From: Patescibacteria group bacterium
GTDB taxonomy: Bacteria; Patescibacteriota; Minisyncoccia; Phycocordibacterales; SBAW01
DNA: 6,738 bases
Reading direction: 5' to 3'
NCBI GenBank assembly: GCA_028866155.1
Contig: JAGWIT010000047.1
Location: 1 to 6,738 of the forward strand
The first letter of the stretch is position 1. Every line of letters starts with the position of its first letter. Below the pieces are notes generated by a model. That model was not told the origin of the DNA, searched no databases, and worked only from the letters and a program-made list of their open reading frames with translations. Shown here piece by piece: positions 1 through 5,698 of this stretch. The position numbers and the translations under genes were made by a program.

Positions 1-1030
1 CGTCCATCACGACGAACAGGCCCGAAAGATAAAAGCTTGCCGACGATAGATACTGCACGCGCTGTGCCCATGTGAGCCCGCGCATGAAGAGTGGGTTCCA
101 TCTGAAGATGACGTCCAAAGCACCGCGCGCCCAGCGGAATTGTTGTTTTGAATAGGAGAGCAGCTCCTCGGTCGCGAGGCCTTCGGCGAGCACTTCGCCG
201 TGATACACCGACTTATATCCTTGAGCGTGCATGAGGAGCCCGGTGATAAAATCCTCGGCAATGGATTCGGTGCACATGCCGCCGGCTGCCAGGAGGGCAT
301 CGCGCGAGATGACCATGTTGGTGCCGCACATCGTCGCGGCGTTGAGGCGGTTCTTGCCTTTGCAGATGGGTCCGAAAAAAAGTTCTTGCTGCTCCCAGGA
401 GCTTTTAGTCACATAATTTTCGGCATAATTTTTGTAGAACTGCGGCGTCTGCACGAAGCCCACCTTCGCGCCGGCGAAGTAGGGAGCGGTCTTGCGCAAA
501 AAGTCGGCATGCGGGACATGGTCTGCGTCGAAGATTGCCACGAGCGGGTTTTGCGTGAGTCTGAGCGCGTTGTTGATGTTGCCCGCCTTGGCGCCTCCGG
601 CAATCGTGCGCGTGATGCAGTGTACGCCGAGCTTCACCGCAAGCGACTCTATCTCGCGCCAGTTGCTCTTGTTCGCGACATAGCCGTCGTTGAGCAGGTG
701 CACTTCAAAGCTCGGATATTGCATCGCGGTGGCGGCGATGACTGTGCGCTCGACCAGCTCGACCGGTTCGCCGGCGACGGTTATGAACACGTCGGCCGGC
801 GGCAGATACGCGCTATTTTTAGGCGCTTGGTAGCCGGTGTCCCACACCGTGTAGAGAAAGGTGAACACCTGCCACAAGTGGAAGATCTCTCCCGTGACCA
901 AAAGCGCGAATAACACGCGGTTCCCGATGGGGAAGACGAACACCAGCACCAAAAAATATATCGCCGCGAGCGCCACGTTCAGAATGAGCAAAATCTTCGG
1001 CGAATCGGTCTTCAAAAAATCAGTCCGCAT
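1..1030 (-). CDS. Cellulose-synthase-like processive glycosyltransferase (GT2, BcsA type), C-terminus outside window
   Basis: Reading the minus strand from ATG at 1030 gives 343 open codons that run off the left edge. Two hydrophobic segments (about residues 13-33 and 39-60) precede a cytosolic family 2 glycosyltransferase domain. Its motifs follow the cellulose synthase order: LLNDG (D115), KAGNIN (148-153), FDADH (DxD, 167-171), QTP (194-196), CGTN (235-238), IAED with the presumed catalytic base D260, and QQFRW (296-300). A further hydrophobic stretch begins near residue 327. Family members polymerise a sugar from a UDP-sugar and thread the chain through their own membrane helices. Differences from classic BcsA are TVAGEP for PTYNEP and AED for TED. 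The missing part should hold the remaining helices and would show whether a PilZ domain exists. The gene begins 37 nt after the GH8 gene on the same strand, so co-transcription is likely. A GTG at 1057 is a possible earlier start; neither start has a clear Shine-Dalgarno. The family call is firm; the polymer (glucan or other) is not known. Confidence 0.92.
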   Translation of the reverse strand, partial: MRTDFLKTDSPKILLILNVALAAIYFLVLVFVFPIGNRVLFALLVTGEIFHLWQVFTFLYTVWDTGYQAPKNSAYLPPADVFITVAGEPVELVERTVIAATAMQYPSFEVHLLNDGYVANKSNWREIESLAVKLGVHCITRTIAGGAKAGNINNALRLTQNPLVAIFDADHVPHADFLRKTAPYFAGAKVGFVQTPQFYKNYAENYVTKSSWEQQELFFGPICKGKNRLNAATMCGTNMVISRDALLAAGGMCTESIAEDFITGLLMHAQGYKSVYHGEVLAEGLATEELLSYSKQQFRWARGALDVIFRWNPLFMRGLTWAQRVQYLSSASFYLSGLFVVMD

Positions 1031-1067
1031 GGTTGCTATATCGTTGTAGTGGGGCACGGTGCTTTTT

Positions 1068-2303
1068 TTATTGGATAAAGGCGCTTGGCGGCAGTCCCTT
1101 CGTTAAGTTGGGCAGGTCGCGGTTGTAGAGCGCGATGCCGAACCACGCCCAGTTGTCGTCATAGTAGGAGAGCATTTCCTTCCACGTGTTGGTGTCGGGG
1201 TCGAAGAGGTACTGCAATTTGTTTTGATACACCTCCGCGGCATGTGCGGGATCGGCGACCATGAAGTAGCCGATGGTGCCGCCGTACATCGCCGCGTCTT
1301 CGGCTGTGTCAATCACGGTGCCGTCGTGCGCATAGGTCGAGGCGAGCTTCTGGTTTGCCTGCCACTGCTCTGTGAGGAATCTCATTTTTTGCAAAGTGCT
1401 TGCCGCCTGCGGCGTGCCGAACCACTCATAGTCGAGCGCCACGTGATAGGGGACGCGCAGCGCGTCGAAGCCGAAGTTCGTGTCGCTGGACGCGGCGGCG
1501 GCGGTCATCGCTCCGGTAGTTTTGTTTATATTGACCCAATCGGGCGGGAGCCCTGCGCTTGAAGTCCCGCCGAGCTTTGCGCTCATGCTCCCGTTTATGA
1601 CCGCATACGAACTGGTCGCGAGCCTGTCCCAGGGGTGTCCGTTGTCAAACTCGGCAAAGATCCGGTACGCCGCGGGGTTGAGATAGGAGGGGTTGACGGC
1701 CGCCGTGGGTCCCGTCTCCGTTTTTTCTTTATTATCCGCGGTCATGTACGGCACCCCATTTATAGTGACGACCTCGTTGCTCCAGATGTCCGACATGATG
1801 ACGCGCGCGTCACCGAGGTAGGAGTGGTCCTGCCAGCGCCCGTAGGCGAAGAGGAGCGCGAGCGCGATGTCGGTGTCGGCATCGCTCGCCGTGGTGTCGC
1901 CGCCCTGCGCGGTCAACACGCCGTACGCGCCGTTTGCTTGTTTGCCAAAGAGCCATGAGAACAGATGGTCGCCCTGGCCGGGCAGGCCCGTTTTGTGCTC
2001 GAGATTGTCCTTGGTCCATGTCCACGACTTGTCGAACGTCTGTTTATCTCCGAGCCAAATCGCGCGAAGCATCGTGTAGCTCTCGCCCTCCGAGGTGGTG
2101 ATGTTGCCGCGTGCGGGGTCGAGCGTACGGTAGGTCCCTGCTTCGAGATACTCGCTTTTATAATTGAGCCATGTCGCGTTGAGTATCTGTGTTGGCGAGA
2201 AGACGATAGGCACGTTGCTCTTGCTGCCGTTGCGATACACCACGGCTGCCACGATGACGAGTGCAGCGATGATGAACAGGTAGCCGAGCAATCTCGTTCC
2301 CAT
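1068..2303 (-). CDS. Membrane-anchored glycoside hydrolase family 8 (endoglucanase, BcsZ-like)
   Basis: The 411-residue protein has one N-terminal hydrophobic segment (residues 5-23) without an obvious cleavage site, so it is probably a signal anchor with the enzyme outside the membrane. The body matches GH8: SEGESY (71-76) carries the likely general acid E72, ASDADTDIA (139-147) matches the conserved substrate-subsite Asp region, YLNPAAYRIFA (207-217) and LPPDW (252-256) are family motifs, and FGFDALRVPYH (277-287) holds the likely base D280. GH8 enzymes are inverting hydrolases of beta-1,4-glucans and related polymers. In cellulose operons the GH8 enzyme BcsZ trims chains and is needed for normal secretion. 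Lying directly before a BcsA-like synthase, this enzyme probably acts on that polymer, though chitosanase or xylanase activity is possible within GH8. It starts 14 nt after the small membrane-protein gene. There is no strong Shine-Dalgarno. The ATG start is favoured because the membrane anchor follows it at once. Confidence 0.93.
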   Translation of the reverse strand: MGTRLLGYLFIIAALVIVAAVVYRNGSKSNVPIVFSPTQILNATWLNYKSEYLEAGTYRTLDPARGNITTSEGESYTMLRAIWLGDKQTFDKSWTWTKDNLEHKTGLPGQGDHLFSWLFGKQANGAYGVLTAQGGDTTASDADTDIALALLFAYGRWQDHSYLGDARVIMSDIWSNEVVTINGVPYMTADNKEKTETGPTAAVNPSYLNPAAYRIFAEFDNGHPWDRLATSSYAVINGSMSAKLGGTSSAGLPPDWVNINKTTGAMTAAAASSDTNFGFDALRVPYHVALDYEWFGTPQAASTLQKMRFLTEQWQANQKLASTYAHDGTVIDTAEDAAMYGGTIGYFMVADPAHAAEVYQNKLQYLFDPDTNTWKEMLSYYDDNWAWFGIALYNRDLPNLTKGLPPSAFIQ

Positions 2304-2317
2304 AATCTGCTTTGATG

Positions 2318-2512
2318 CTACTTACGCCTCGGGGCGTATTCGACAGAAGCCGTTGCTTGCGATCCGAAGAGGCGGCTCATGAGCGCATACAGCCGGCCGA
2401 GGAGTACCGGGTTGACCAGCGCCAAGCCGGCAACACCAAGCGTTGCTGCGATCACAAGCAAATTTTGGGTGTCTGCGGGAGACAGATGATTGGTGAGCAG
2501 ATAGATGTTCAT
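2318..2512 (-). CDS. Small single-pass membrane protein, 64 aa, unknown function
   Basis: This ORF is not recognised by family. It has a short polar N-terminus, one hydrophobic stretch (about residues 18-42) and a basic C-terminal tail ending PRRK, which suggests a single membrane helix with the tail in the cytoplasm. It is judged real from its setting: its ATG overlaps the TGA stop of the upstream glycosyltransferase gene in an ATGA arrangement typical of translational coupling, and its TAG stop lies 14 nt before the GH8 start. No Shine-Dalgarno precedes it, as expected if it is translated by coupling. It could be an accessory subunit or helix partner of the glycosyltransferase or synthase, but this rests on position only. 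Confidence 0.7.
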   Translation of the reverse strand: MNIYLLTNHLSPADTQNLLVIAATLGVAGLALVNPVLLGRLYALMSRLFGSQATASVEYAPRRK

Positions 2513-3618
2513 ACCGTTATTATTTTTTCTTTTCGCTTAAAGACCCAGAACTTCGAGAGCGTGAAGCTTGCCGCAAAGGTAAAGACGGTGGTCACGGCGA
2601 GCGCGATGAGGTCGTACATCCCGAAGCCGACCAGCAAGTTCATCATCGCGACGTTGATGGTGATAGAGAGCGACGTGACCGCGTAAAAGCGGACCACCTC
2701 GGCGACCGTGAGACGGCCCTGCATGCCGAACGTCCATGAGCGGTTAAGCAGGAGCGAGGAGACCGTGCCCGCGAGGAAGGAGAAGAATTTTGCCGCGACA
2801 AGATGGTGTGCGAACACGTCGGTGCCGCGCGTGAGCGCCACGTAGGCGGACGCGTCAAGCAGCGTGTTGATAACGCCGACTGACATGAACCTCAGCGCTT
2901 CTTTGTGCGTGGCGAGACCCAGCTCACCGCGGTAAAGCTCTATCATCTCGTTAAAGGCGCGCACGATGACCGAGATCCTTGCCCCGGTGGGCGAGCCGGC
3001 AGCTCTGGGCGCGTGCGTCACCGGCACTTCTTTAAACGGCACCCGCTTGCGCGAGAGGCGTATCAGCGTCTCGGCGCTTATCATCGCGCCGCTCGACTTA
3101 AGTTTTAGGCTCTGCACCTCGTCGCGCTTAAAGACCTTGAACGCGCAGTCGATGTCGCGCACGCGCAGGCCAAAGAGGAGGCGGTTGAGCTTGTTCCATC
3201 CCCATGCGTTCACCAGGCGCATAAGCGAATCCTTGCGCTGCGCGCGGTAGCCGATGACGACCGGATACTGAGGGAGGTGCACGATGAGATTTTGCAGCTC
3301 GCCGATGTCAAACTGCAGATCCGCATCGGTAAAAAAGACATAGTCCATGCGCGCCTCGCGGATGCCCGTTTGGAGCGCCATGCCGTAACCGAGGTTTGCC
3401 CCGTGGTTGACCACGCGTACTGCGGGAAACTGCCGCGCGAGCTTGTCGGCAATTTTTTGCGTATCATCCGTGCTCCCATCGTTGATGATGATAAGCTCGT
3501 ACGCGCTGATATACGGCGAGTCCTCGATGACCCGGATGGTCTTGAGAACTGTCTCCTGGATGTTCTTTTCTTCGTTGTAGGTGGGGAAGAAAACGCTCAA
3601 GGATATCGGTTGCTTCAT
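2509..3618 (-). CDS. DPM1-like polyprenyl-phosphate glycosyltransferase (GT2) fused to a GtrA membrane domain
   Basis: From the ATG at 3618 the protein has 369 residues. The first ~235 form a GT-A fold of the dolichyl-phosphate-mannose synthase type: SVFFPTYNEEKNI (8-20), IINDGSTDDT (44-53), FTDADLQF with the metal-binding DxD (D98, D100), and DIDCAFKVF (155-163). Residues ~241-362 form a GtrA domain with four predicted helices and the NRSWTF (292-297) and FWVFK (357-361) signatures. Family members move a sugar from a nucleotide donor to a polyprenyl phosphate carrier, and GtrA proteins are thought to help flip the lipid-linked sugar. The enzyme may therefore supply sugar outside the membrane for a polymer or protein. 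It is the first gene of the minus-strand run and overlaps the next by 4 nt. An in-frame TTG at 3660 would add 14 residues; the ATG is preferred because it lies just before the conserved first strand. Neither has a Shine-Dalgarno. Confidence 0.92.
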   Translation of the reverse strand: MKQPISLSVFFPTYNEEKNIQETVLKTIRVIEDSPYISAYELIIINDGSTDDTQKIADKLARQFPAVRVVNHGANLGYGMALQTGIREARMDYVFFTDADLQFDIGELQNLIVHLPQYPVVIGYRAQRKDSLMRLVNAWGWNKLNRLLFGLRVRDIDCAFKVFKRDEVQSLKLKSSGAMISAETLIRLSRKRVPFKEVPVTHAPRAAGSPTGARISVIVRAFNEMIELYRGELGLATHKEALRFMSVGVINTLLDASAYVALTRGTDVFAHHLVAAKFFSFLAGTVSSLLLNRSWTFGMQGRLTVAEVVRFYAVTSLSITINVAMMNLLVGFGMYDLIALAVTTVFTFAASFTLSKFWVFKRKEKIITV

Positions 3619-3775
3619 ATCGATGTAGGACGCTGACGCGTCCGGCAGGTTACGCGGCAATTCATAATTTGTTCATTAAGCGGGCCGAAGAATTGGCGCG
3701 CTTCTCCACACCATAGGCGATGTATGATTAAGGTCGTCTGAAAAAATGCATGAACGCTTCTTCATCGAGCGTTGT

Positions 3776-3804
3776 TTGGCATTTTGTGAAATTTGTTGTA
3801 CGTT
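3776..3804 (+). promoter_or_regulatory. Possible promoter of tRNA-Thr(GGT)
   Basis: TTGGCA (3776-3781) matches the -35 consensus at five of six positions and is followed after 17 nt by TACGTT (3799-3804), a weak -10 matching three of six. Transcription would start near 3811, about 20 nt before the tRNA. The spacing is ideal but the -10 is poor, so this is a tentative call. Confidence 0.3.
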
Positions 3805-3830
3805 AAAGCTTGTTCATTGCACATATAAAA

Positions 3831-3903
3831 GCCGAAGTAGCTCAGATGGTAGAGCAACTCCATGGTAAGGAGTAGGTCGCCGGTTCGATTCCGGCCTTCG
3901 GCT
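3831..3903 (+). tRNA. tRNA-Thr (anticodon GGT)
   Basis: The 73 nt fold as a full cloverleaf. The acceptor stem pairs GCCGAAG with CTTCGGC, the D stem GCTC with GAGC, the anticodon stem ACTCC with GGAGT, and the T stem GCCGG with CCGGC around TTCGATT. The seven-base anticodon loop ATGGTAA gives anticodon GGT, which reads ACC and ACU. The first two acceptor pairs, G1-C72 and C2-G71, agree with known threonine identity elements. The discriminator is U73. The gene does not encode CCA: the genome continues with CCC, so the end must be added by CCA-transferase. Confidence 0.96.
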
Positions 3904-4001
3904 CCCTTAGCCCAACCTATGCAGGCTTAAATAAAGGAAATGGCAGGAAAATCGCGCGATAAGTAAAAGGGCGCTCACTGCACGACTTTTTGTATAGGGC
4001 A

Positions 4002-4010
4002 TGTTACTAT
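4002..4010 (+). promoter_or_regulatory. Extended -10 promoter element of tRNA-Thr(CGT)
   Basis: TGTTACTAT is a TGn motif followed by a -10 hexamer (TACTAT, 4005-4010) and ends 13 nt before the mature tRNA. The start site would be near 4017, leaving a leader of about 7 nt. No good -35 is seen at the right distance; extended -10 promoters often do without one. The tRNA may also be reached by read-through from the tRNA upstream, since no terminator is visible between them. Confidence 0.4.
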
Positions 4011-4023
4011 TTTCTCGACTCTT

Positions 4024-4099
4024 GCCGGAGTAGCTCAGTTGGTAGAGCACGTCTTTCGTAAAGACGGGGTCGTCGGTTCAATCCCGACCTCCGGCTCCA
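4024..4099 (+). tRNA. tRNA-Thr (anticodon CGT), CCA encoded
   Basis: The 76 nt form a full cloverleaf. The acceptor stem pairs GCCGGAG with CTCCGGC, the D stem GCTC with GAGC, the anticodon stem CGTCT with AGACG, and the T stem GTCGG with CCGAC around TTCAATC. The loop TTCGTAA gives anticodon CGT, reading ACG. The discriminator is U73 and the CCA end is encoded (4097-4099), unlike the neighbouring tRNA-Thr(GGT). The two genes share most of their 5' halves and are probably an old duplication that specialised for different threonine codons. Confidence 0.96.
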
Positions 4100-4111
4100 A
4101 GCTTAAGTTTT

Positions 4112-4151
4112 AAAAAATAAAAAAGCCGCGAATCCTCTGAGGATTCGCGGC
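4112..4151 (-). terminator. Rho-independent terminator of the Nudix gene
   Basis: A near-perfect inverted repeat (4125-4151) pairs GCCGCGAATCC with GGATTCGCGGC, at least 11 GC-rich pairs around a tiny loop. On the minus strand it is followed by a T-rich tract (positions 4124 down to 4112, two runs of six T with one A between). It begins 11 nt past the Nudix stop codon. On the plus strand no T tract follows, so it should stop only minus-strand transcription. Confidence 0.92.
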
Positions 4152-4162
4152 CGATGCCGATA

Positions 4163-4651
4163 TTATGCCGGCTGGCGCATCGACCGGATGAGATTTTTTT
4201 GCGAGTCGAGAAAATCAGTCATGTTATCAATAGCCGAAAGGGGAAAAATCTTAGTCTCGATTAATTCTGCCTCCTCATCCATTTCACGCCAGCATTTGCC
4301 TCCTAGCGACTTGAGTGCCTCGGTCGAGATTACGATCCCATAAAAATATTGGAAGTGCGTGAGCCCATCCTTATTAGTGCGCGGCCGTTCAGTCAGTTTA
4401 GTGACCTTGATATGTTCGTCGCCGACGATGCCGGTCGCGCGATCAAACGGTATCATGAGCTGAGTCTCTTCGAGGGCGCCGCGGACGACAGCACTCAACA
4501 CCGGCTCGCCAATCTCAATAGTTTCGCCGGGCATCTTCCAACGGGGGCCTCTTCTTTCCGGCTGGCGGATGAGCAGAAGATCTCGTAAGTCGGTAATAGC
4601 CAGGATGACCGATCCGTCTGAATTCGGATCCATCTTGTATTGTGGGGACAT
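4163..4651 (-). CDS. Nudix-fold protein with degenerate Nudix box
   Basis: The 162-residue protein has the usual length and layout of a single-domain Nudix hydrolase, a family that cleaves nucleoside diphosphates linked to another group. The box lies at about residues 43-65 and is clear from WKMPGETIEIGE, AVVR and LEETQL. Three consensus positions differ: E43 replaces the first Gly, G58 replaces the Glu of the REUxEE core, and Q64 replaces the late Gly. E49, R57, E61 and E62 are kept. The lost Glu is a metal or catalytic ligand in MutT-like enzymes, so activity may be altered or absent. A strong Shine-Dalgarno (GGAGGT) fixes the start at 4651. The gene stands alone, with its own promoter and terminator, between tRNA-Thr and the divergent prfB. 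Substrate cannot be told from sequence. Confidence 0.87.
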   Translation of the reverse strand: MSPQYKMDPNSDGSVILAITDLRDLLLIRQPERRGPRWKMPGETIEIGEPVLSAVVRGALEETQLMIPFDRATGIVGDEHIKVTKLTERPRTNKDGLTHFQYFYGIVISTEALKSLGGKCWREMDEEAELIETKIFPLSAIDNMTDFLDSQKNLIRSMRQPA

Positions 4652-4656
4652 AGCGC

Positions 4657-4662
4657 ACCTCC
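4657..4662 (-). promoter_or_regulatory. Strong Shine-Dalgarno of the Nudix gene
   Basis: On the minus strand GGAGGT lies 5 nt before the ATG at 4651, with ideal spacing. It decides the start against other possible upstream starts. It stands out because most genes in the window have no such site. Confidence 0.85.
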
Positions 4663-4705
4663 GATGCGTGTGGAAGGATTGAACTCTTGAGGACGTTCCA
4701 TAAAC

Positions 4706-4733
4706 AATATATTACATTTACTCAAAAAGTCAA
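4706..4733 (-). promoter_or_regulatory. Promoter of the Nudix gene
   Basis: On the minus strand TTGACT (4733-4728) and TATATT (4711-4706) each match five of six consensus positions and are separated by 16 nt. Transcription would start near 4698, giving a leader of about 47 nt that ends in the strong Shine-Dalgarno. The promoter overlaps the region expected for the -35 of the divergent prfB promoter. Confidence 0.7.
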
Positions 4734-4738
4734 GTTTG

Positions 4739-4747
4739 TGCTATACT
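4739..4747 (+). promoter_or_regulatory. Extended -10 promoter of prfB, close to the start codon
   Basis: TGCTATACT is a textbook extended -10 element (TGn plus TATACT at 4742-4747). It ends 9 nt before the prfB ATG, so transcription should start near 4753-4755, leaving at most a few untranslated bases. TTTACT at 4717-4722 is a weak possible -35 at 19 nt spacing. Confidence 0.6.
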
Positions 4748-4756
4748 TCTTTTTAT

Positions 4757-5626
4757 ATGCAGAGCAAGGATGAAATACTCGCGCGCATTGCAGAAATCGA
4801 AGGCCTGATGCAACAGGCGGATTTTTGGAATGATAAGGACAAAGCCCGGCAGTTGATACGCGAACTGCAGGAATTAAAAAGCGAGGCCGAAGGCGGAGGC
4901 AAGTATGACGCGGGCAACGCCATCGTGAGCATCGTCGCGGGCGCGGGCGGGGATGATGCCGAAGACTTCGCGCACATGCTGTCTGAGATGTATAGAAAAT
5001 ATATCGAGAAGCGCGGCTGGAGTTTGCGCGTACTTCACAAAAACGAGAACGACCATGGCGGCTACCGTAATTGGTCGGCAGAGGTCGAAGGCAAGAATGC
5101 GTATAAAACGTTAAAAAACGAGTACGGCGTCCATCGGTTGGTGCGCATCTCGCCGTTTAACGCCAACCAAAAGCGCCAAACATCCTTTGTGTTAGTTGAG
5201 GTGCTGCCGGTGCTGGCAAAAGTGACCGATATTGAAATCCCCGAGGACGAACTTGAGATAACCGTCGCGCGCAGCAGCGGGCCGGGCGGGCAAAATGTAA
5301 ATAAAAGAGAAACGGCGGTGCGCGTCATCCACAAGCCCACCGGCATCTCGGCACACGTCGATGGCGAGCGCACCCAGGGGTCTAATAAAGAAAAAGCGCT
5401 CGCTATAGTTAAAGCAAAACTTTTGCGCCAGCTCGAAGCTGAAAGAAAAGAAAAGATATCCGATCTCTCGGTCGGCGCGGGCAAAATCGAGTGGGGGAGC
5501 CAAATCCGCTCATACGTCCTCCATCCGTACAAACTGGTCAAAGACCACCGCACCGGCGTCGAGGTCAGAGACGCCGAAGGGGTGCTCGAAGGCAACATCG
5601 AGCCGTTTCTTGAAGCAGAAAAATAA
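4757..5626 (+). CDS. prfB: Peptide chain release factor 2, shortened N-terminal domain
   Basis: RF2 recognises UGA and UAA in the ribosomal A site and triggers peptide release. The 289-residue protein carries the RF2-type codon-recognition tripeptide SPF (132-134, within HRLVRISPF) and the catalytic GGQ loop (177-179, SSGPGGQNVNKRETAVR). Other family stretches are GAGGDDAEDF (62-71), EWGSQIRSY (245-253) and KDHRTGVEV (262-270). It is about 75 residues shorter than E. coli RF2 (365). The ADFWND motif of domain 1 lies at residues 21-26 and leads after a short helix straight to GKYDAGNAI, so much of the domain 1 helical hairpin is missing. There is no programmed-frameshift signal and no in-frame UGA, so the usual autoregulation is absent. 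A TTG at 4736 is in frame, but the -10 hexamer lies inside that extension, so the ATG is chosen. No Shine-Dalgarno precedes it. prfB followed by ftsE and ftsX is a well-known bacterial gene order. Confidence 0.95.
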   Translation: MQSKDEILARIAEIEGLMQQADFWNDKDKARQLIRELQELKSEAEGGGKYDAGNAIVSIVAGAGGDDAEDFAHMLSEMYRKYIEKRGWSLRVLHKNENDHGGYRNWSAEVEGKNAYKTLKNEYGVHRLVRISPFNANQKRQTSFVLVEVLPVLAKVTDIEIPEDELEITVARSSGPGGQNVNKRETAVRVIHKPTGISAHVDGERTQGSNKEKALAIVKAKLLRQLEAERKEKISDLSVGAGKIEWGSQIRSYVLHPYKLVKDHRTGVEVRDAEGVLEGNIEPFLEAEK

Positions 5627-5658
5627 AAACTCCGCTCCCGTTTCTTTTTTGTTTGTTC

Positions 5659-5670
5659 TATAGTTAGAAT
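5659..5670 (+). promoter_or_regulatory. Possible -10 elements before the 66-aa ORF
   Basis: TATAGT (5659-5664) and TAGAAT (5665-5670) are adjacent, each matching the -10 consensus at five of six positions. No good -35 is found at normal spacing. They overlap a small inverted repeat (TTCTA, 5656-5660; TAGAA, 5665-5669) that could be an operator or chance. Transcription would start about 20-30 nt before the ORF. Confidence 0.3.
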
Positions 5671-5686
5671 AGACGGAACGGATGCT

Positions 5687-5693
5687 GAGGAGG
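5687..5693 (+). promoter_or_regulatory. Strong Shine-Dalgarno of the 66-aa ORF
   Basis: GAGGAGG lies 5 nt before the ATG at 5699, a near-perfect ribosome binding site. It is the main argument that this short ORF is translated. Confidence 0.75.
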
Positions 5694-5698
5694 CAGAA

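Noticed and set aside
200..913. A 237-codon plus-strand open frame across the synthase gene
   Set aside because: It is the antisense shadow of the BcsA-like gene, whose motifs are unmistakable on the minus strand. The predicted product has no recognisable domain, and no start signal is seen.
3824..3829. TATAAA just before tRNA-Thr(GGT) as its -10 element
   Set aside because: It ends one base before the mature tRNA, so transcription would start inside the tRNA.
3906..3936. Possible terminator after tRNA-Thr(GGT) (AGCC and GGCT)
   Set aside because: The stem is only about four pairs with a long loop and no T tract follows.
3940..3966. Eight-codon ORF with AAGGAA in front, between the tRNAs
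   Set aside because: It is far too short, the purine run is only 1 nt from the ATG, and no conserved context supports it.
4024..4163. tRNA-Thr(CGT) 3' end as an integration site for the Nudix gene
   Set aside because: No repeat of the tRNA 3' end is found elsewhere in the window and no integrase is present.
4736..4756. N-terminal extension of prfB from a TTG codon
   Set aside because: The extension contains the -10 hexamer and would add seven residues (MCYTSFY) with no family match.
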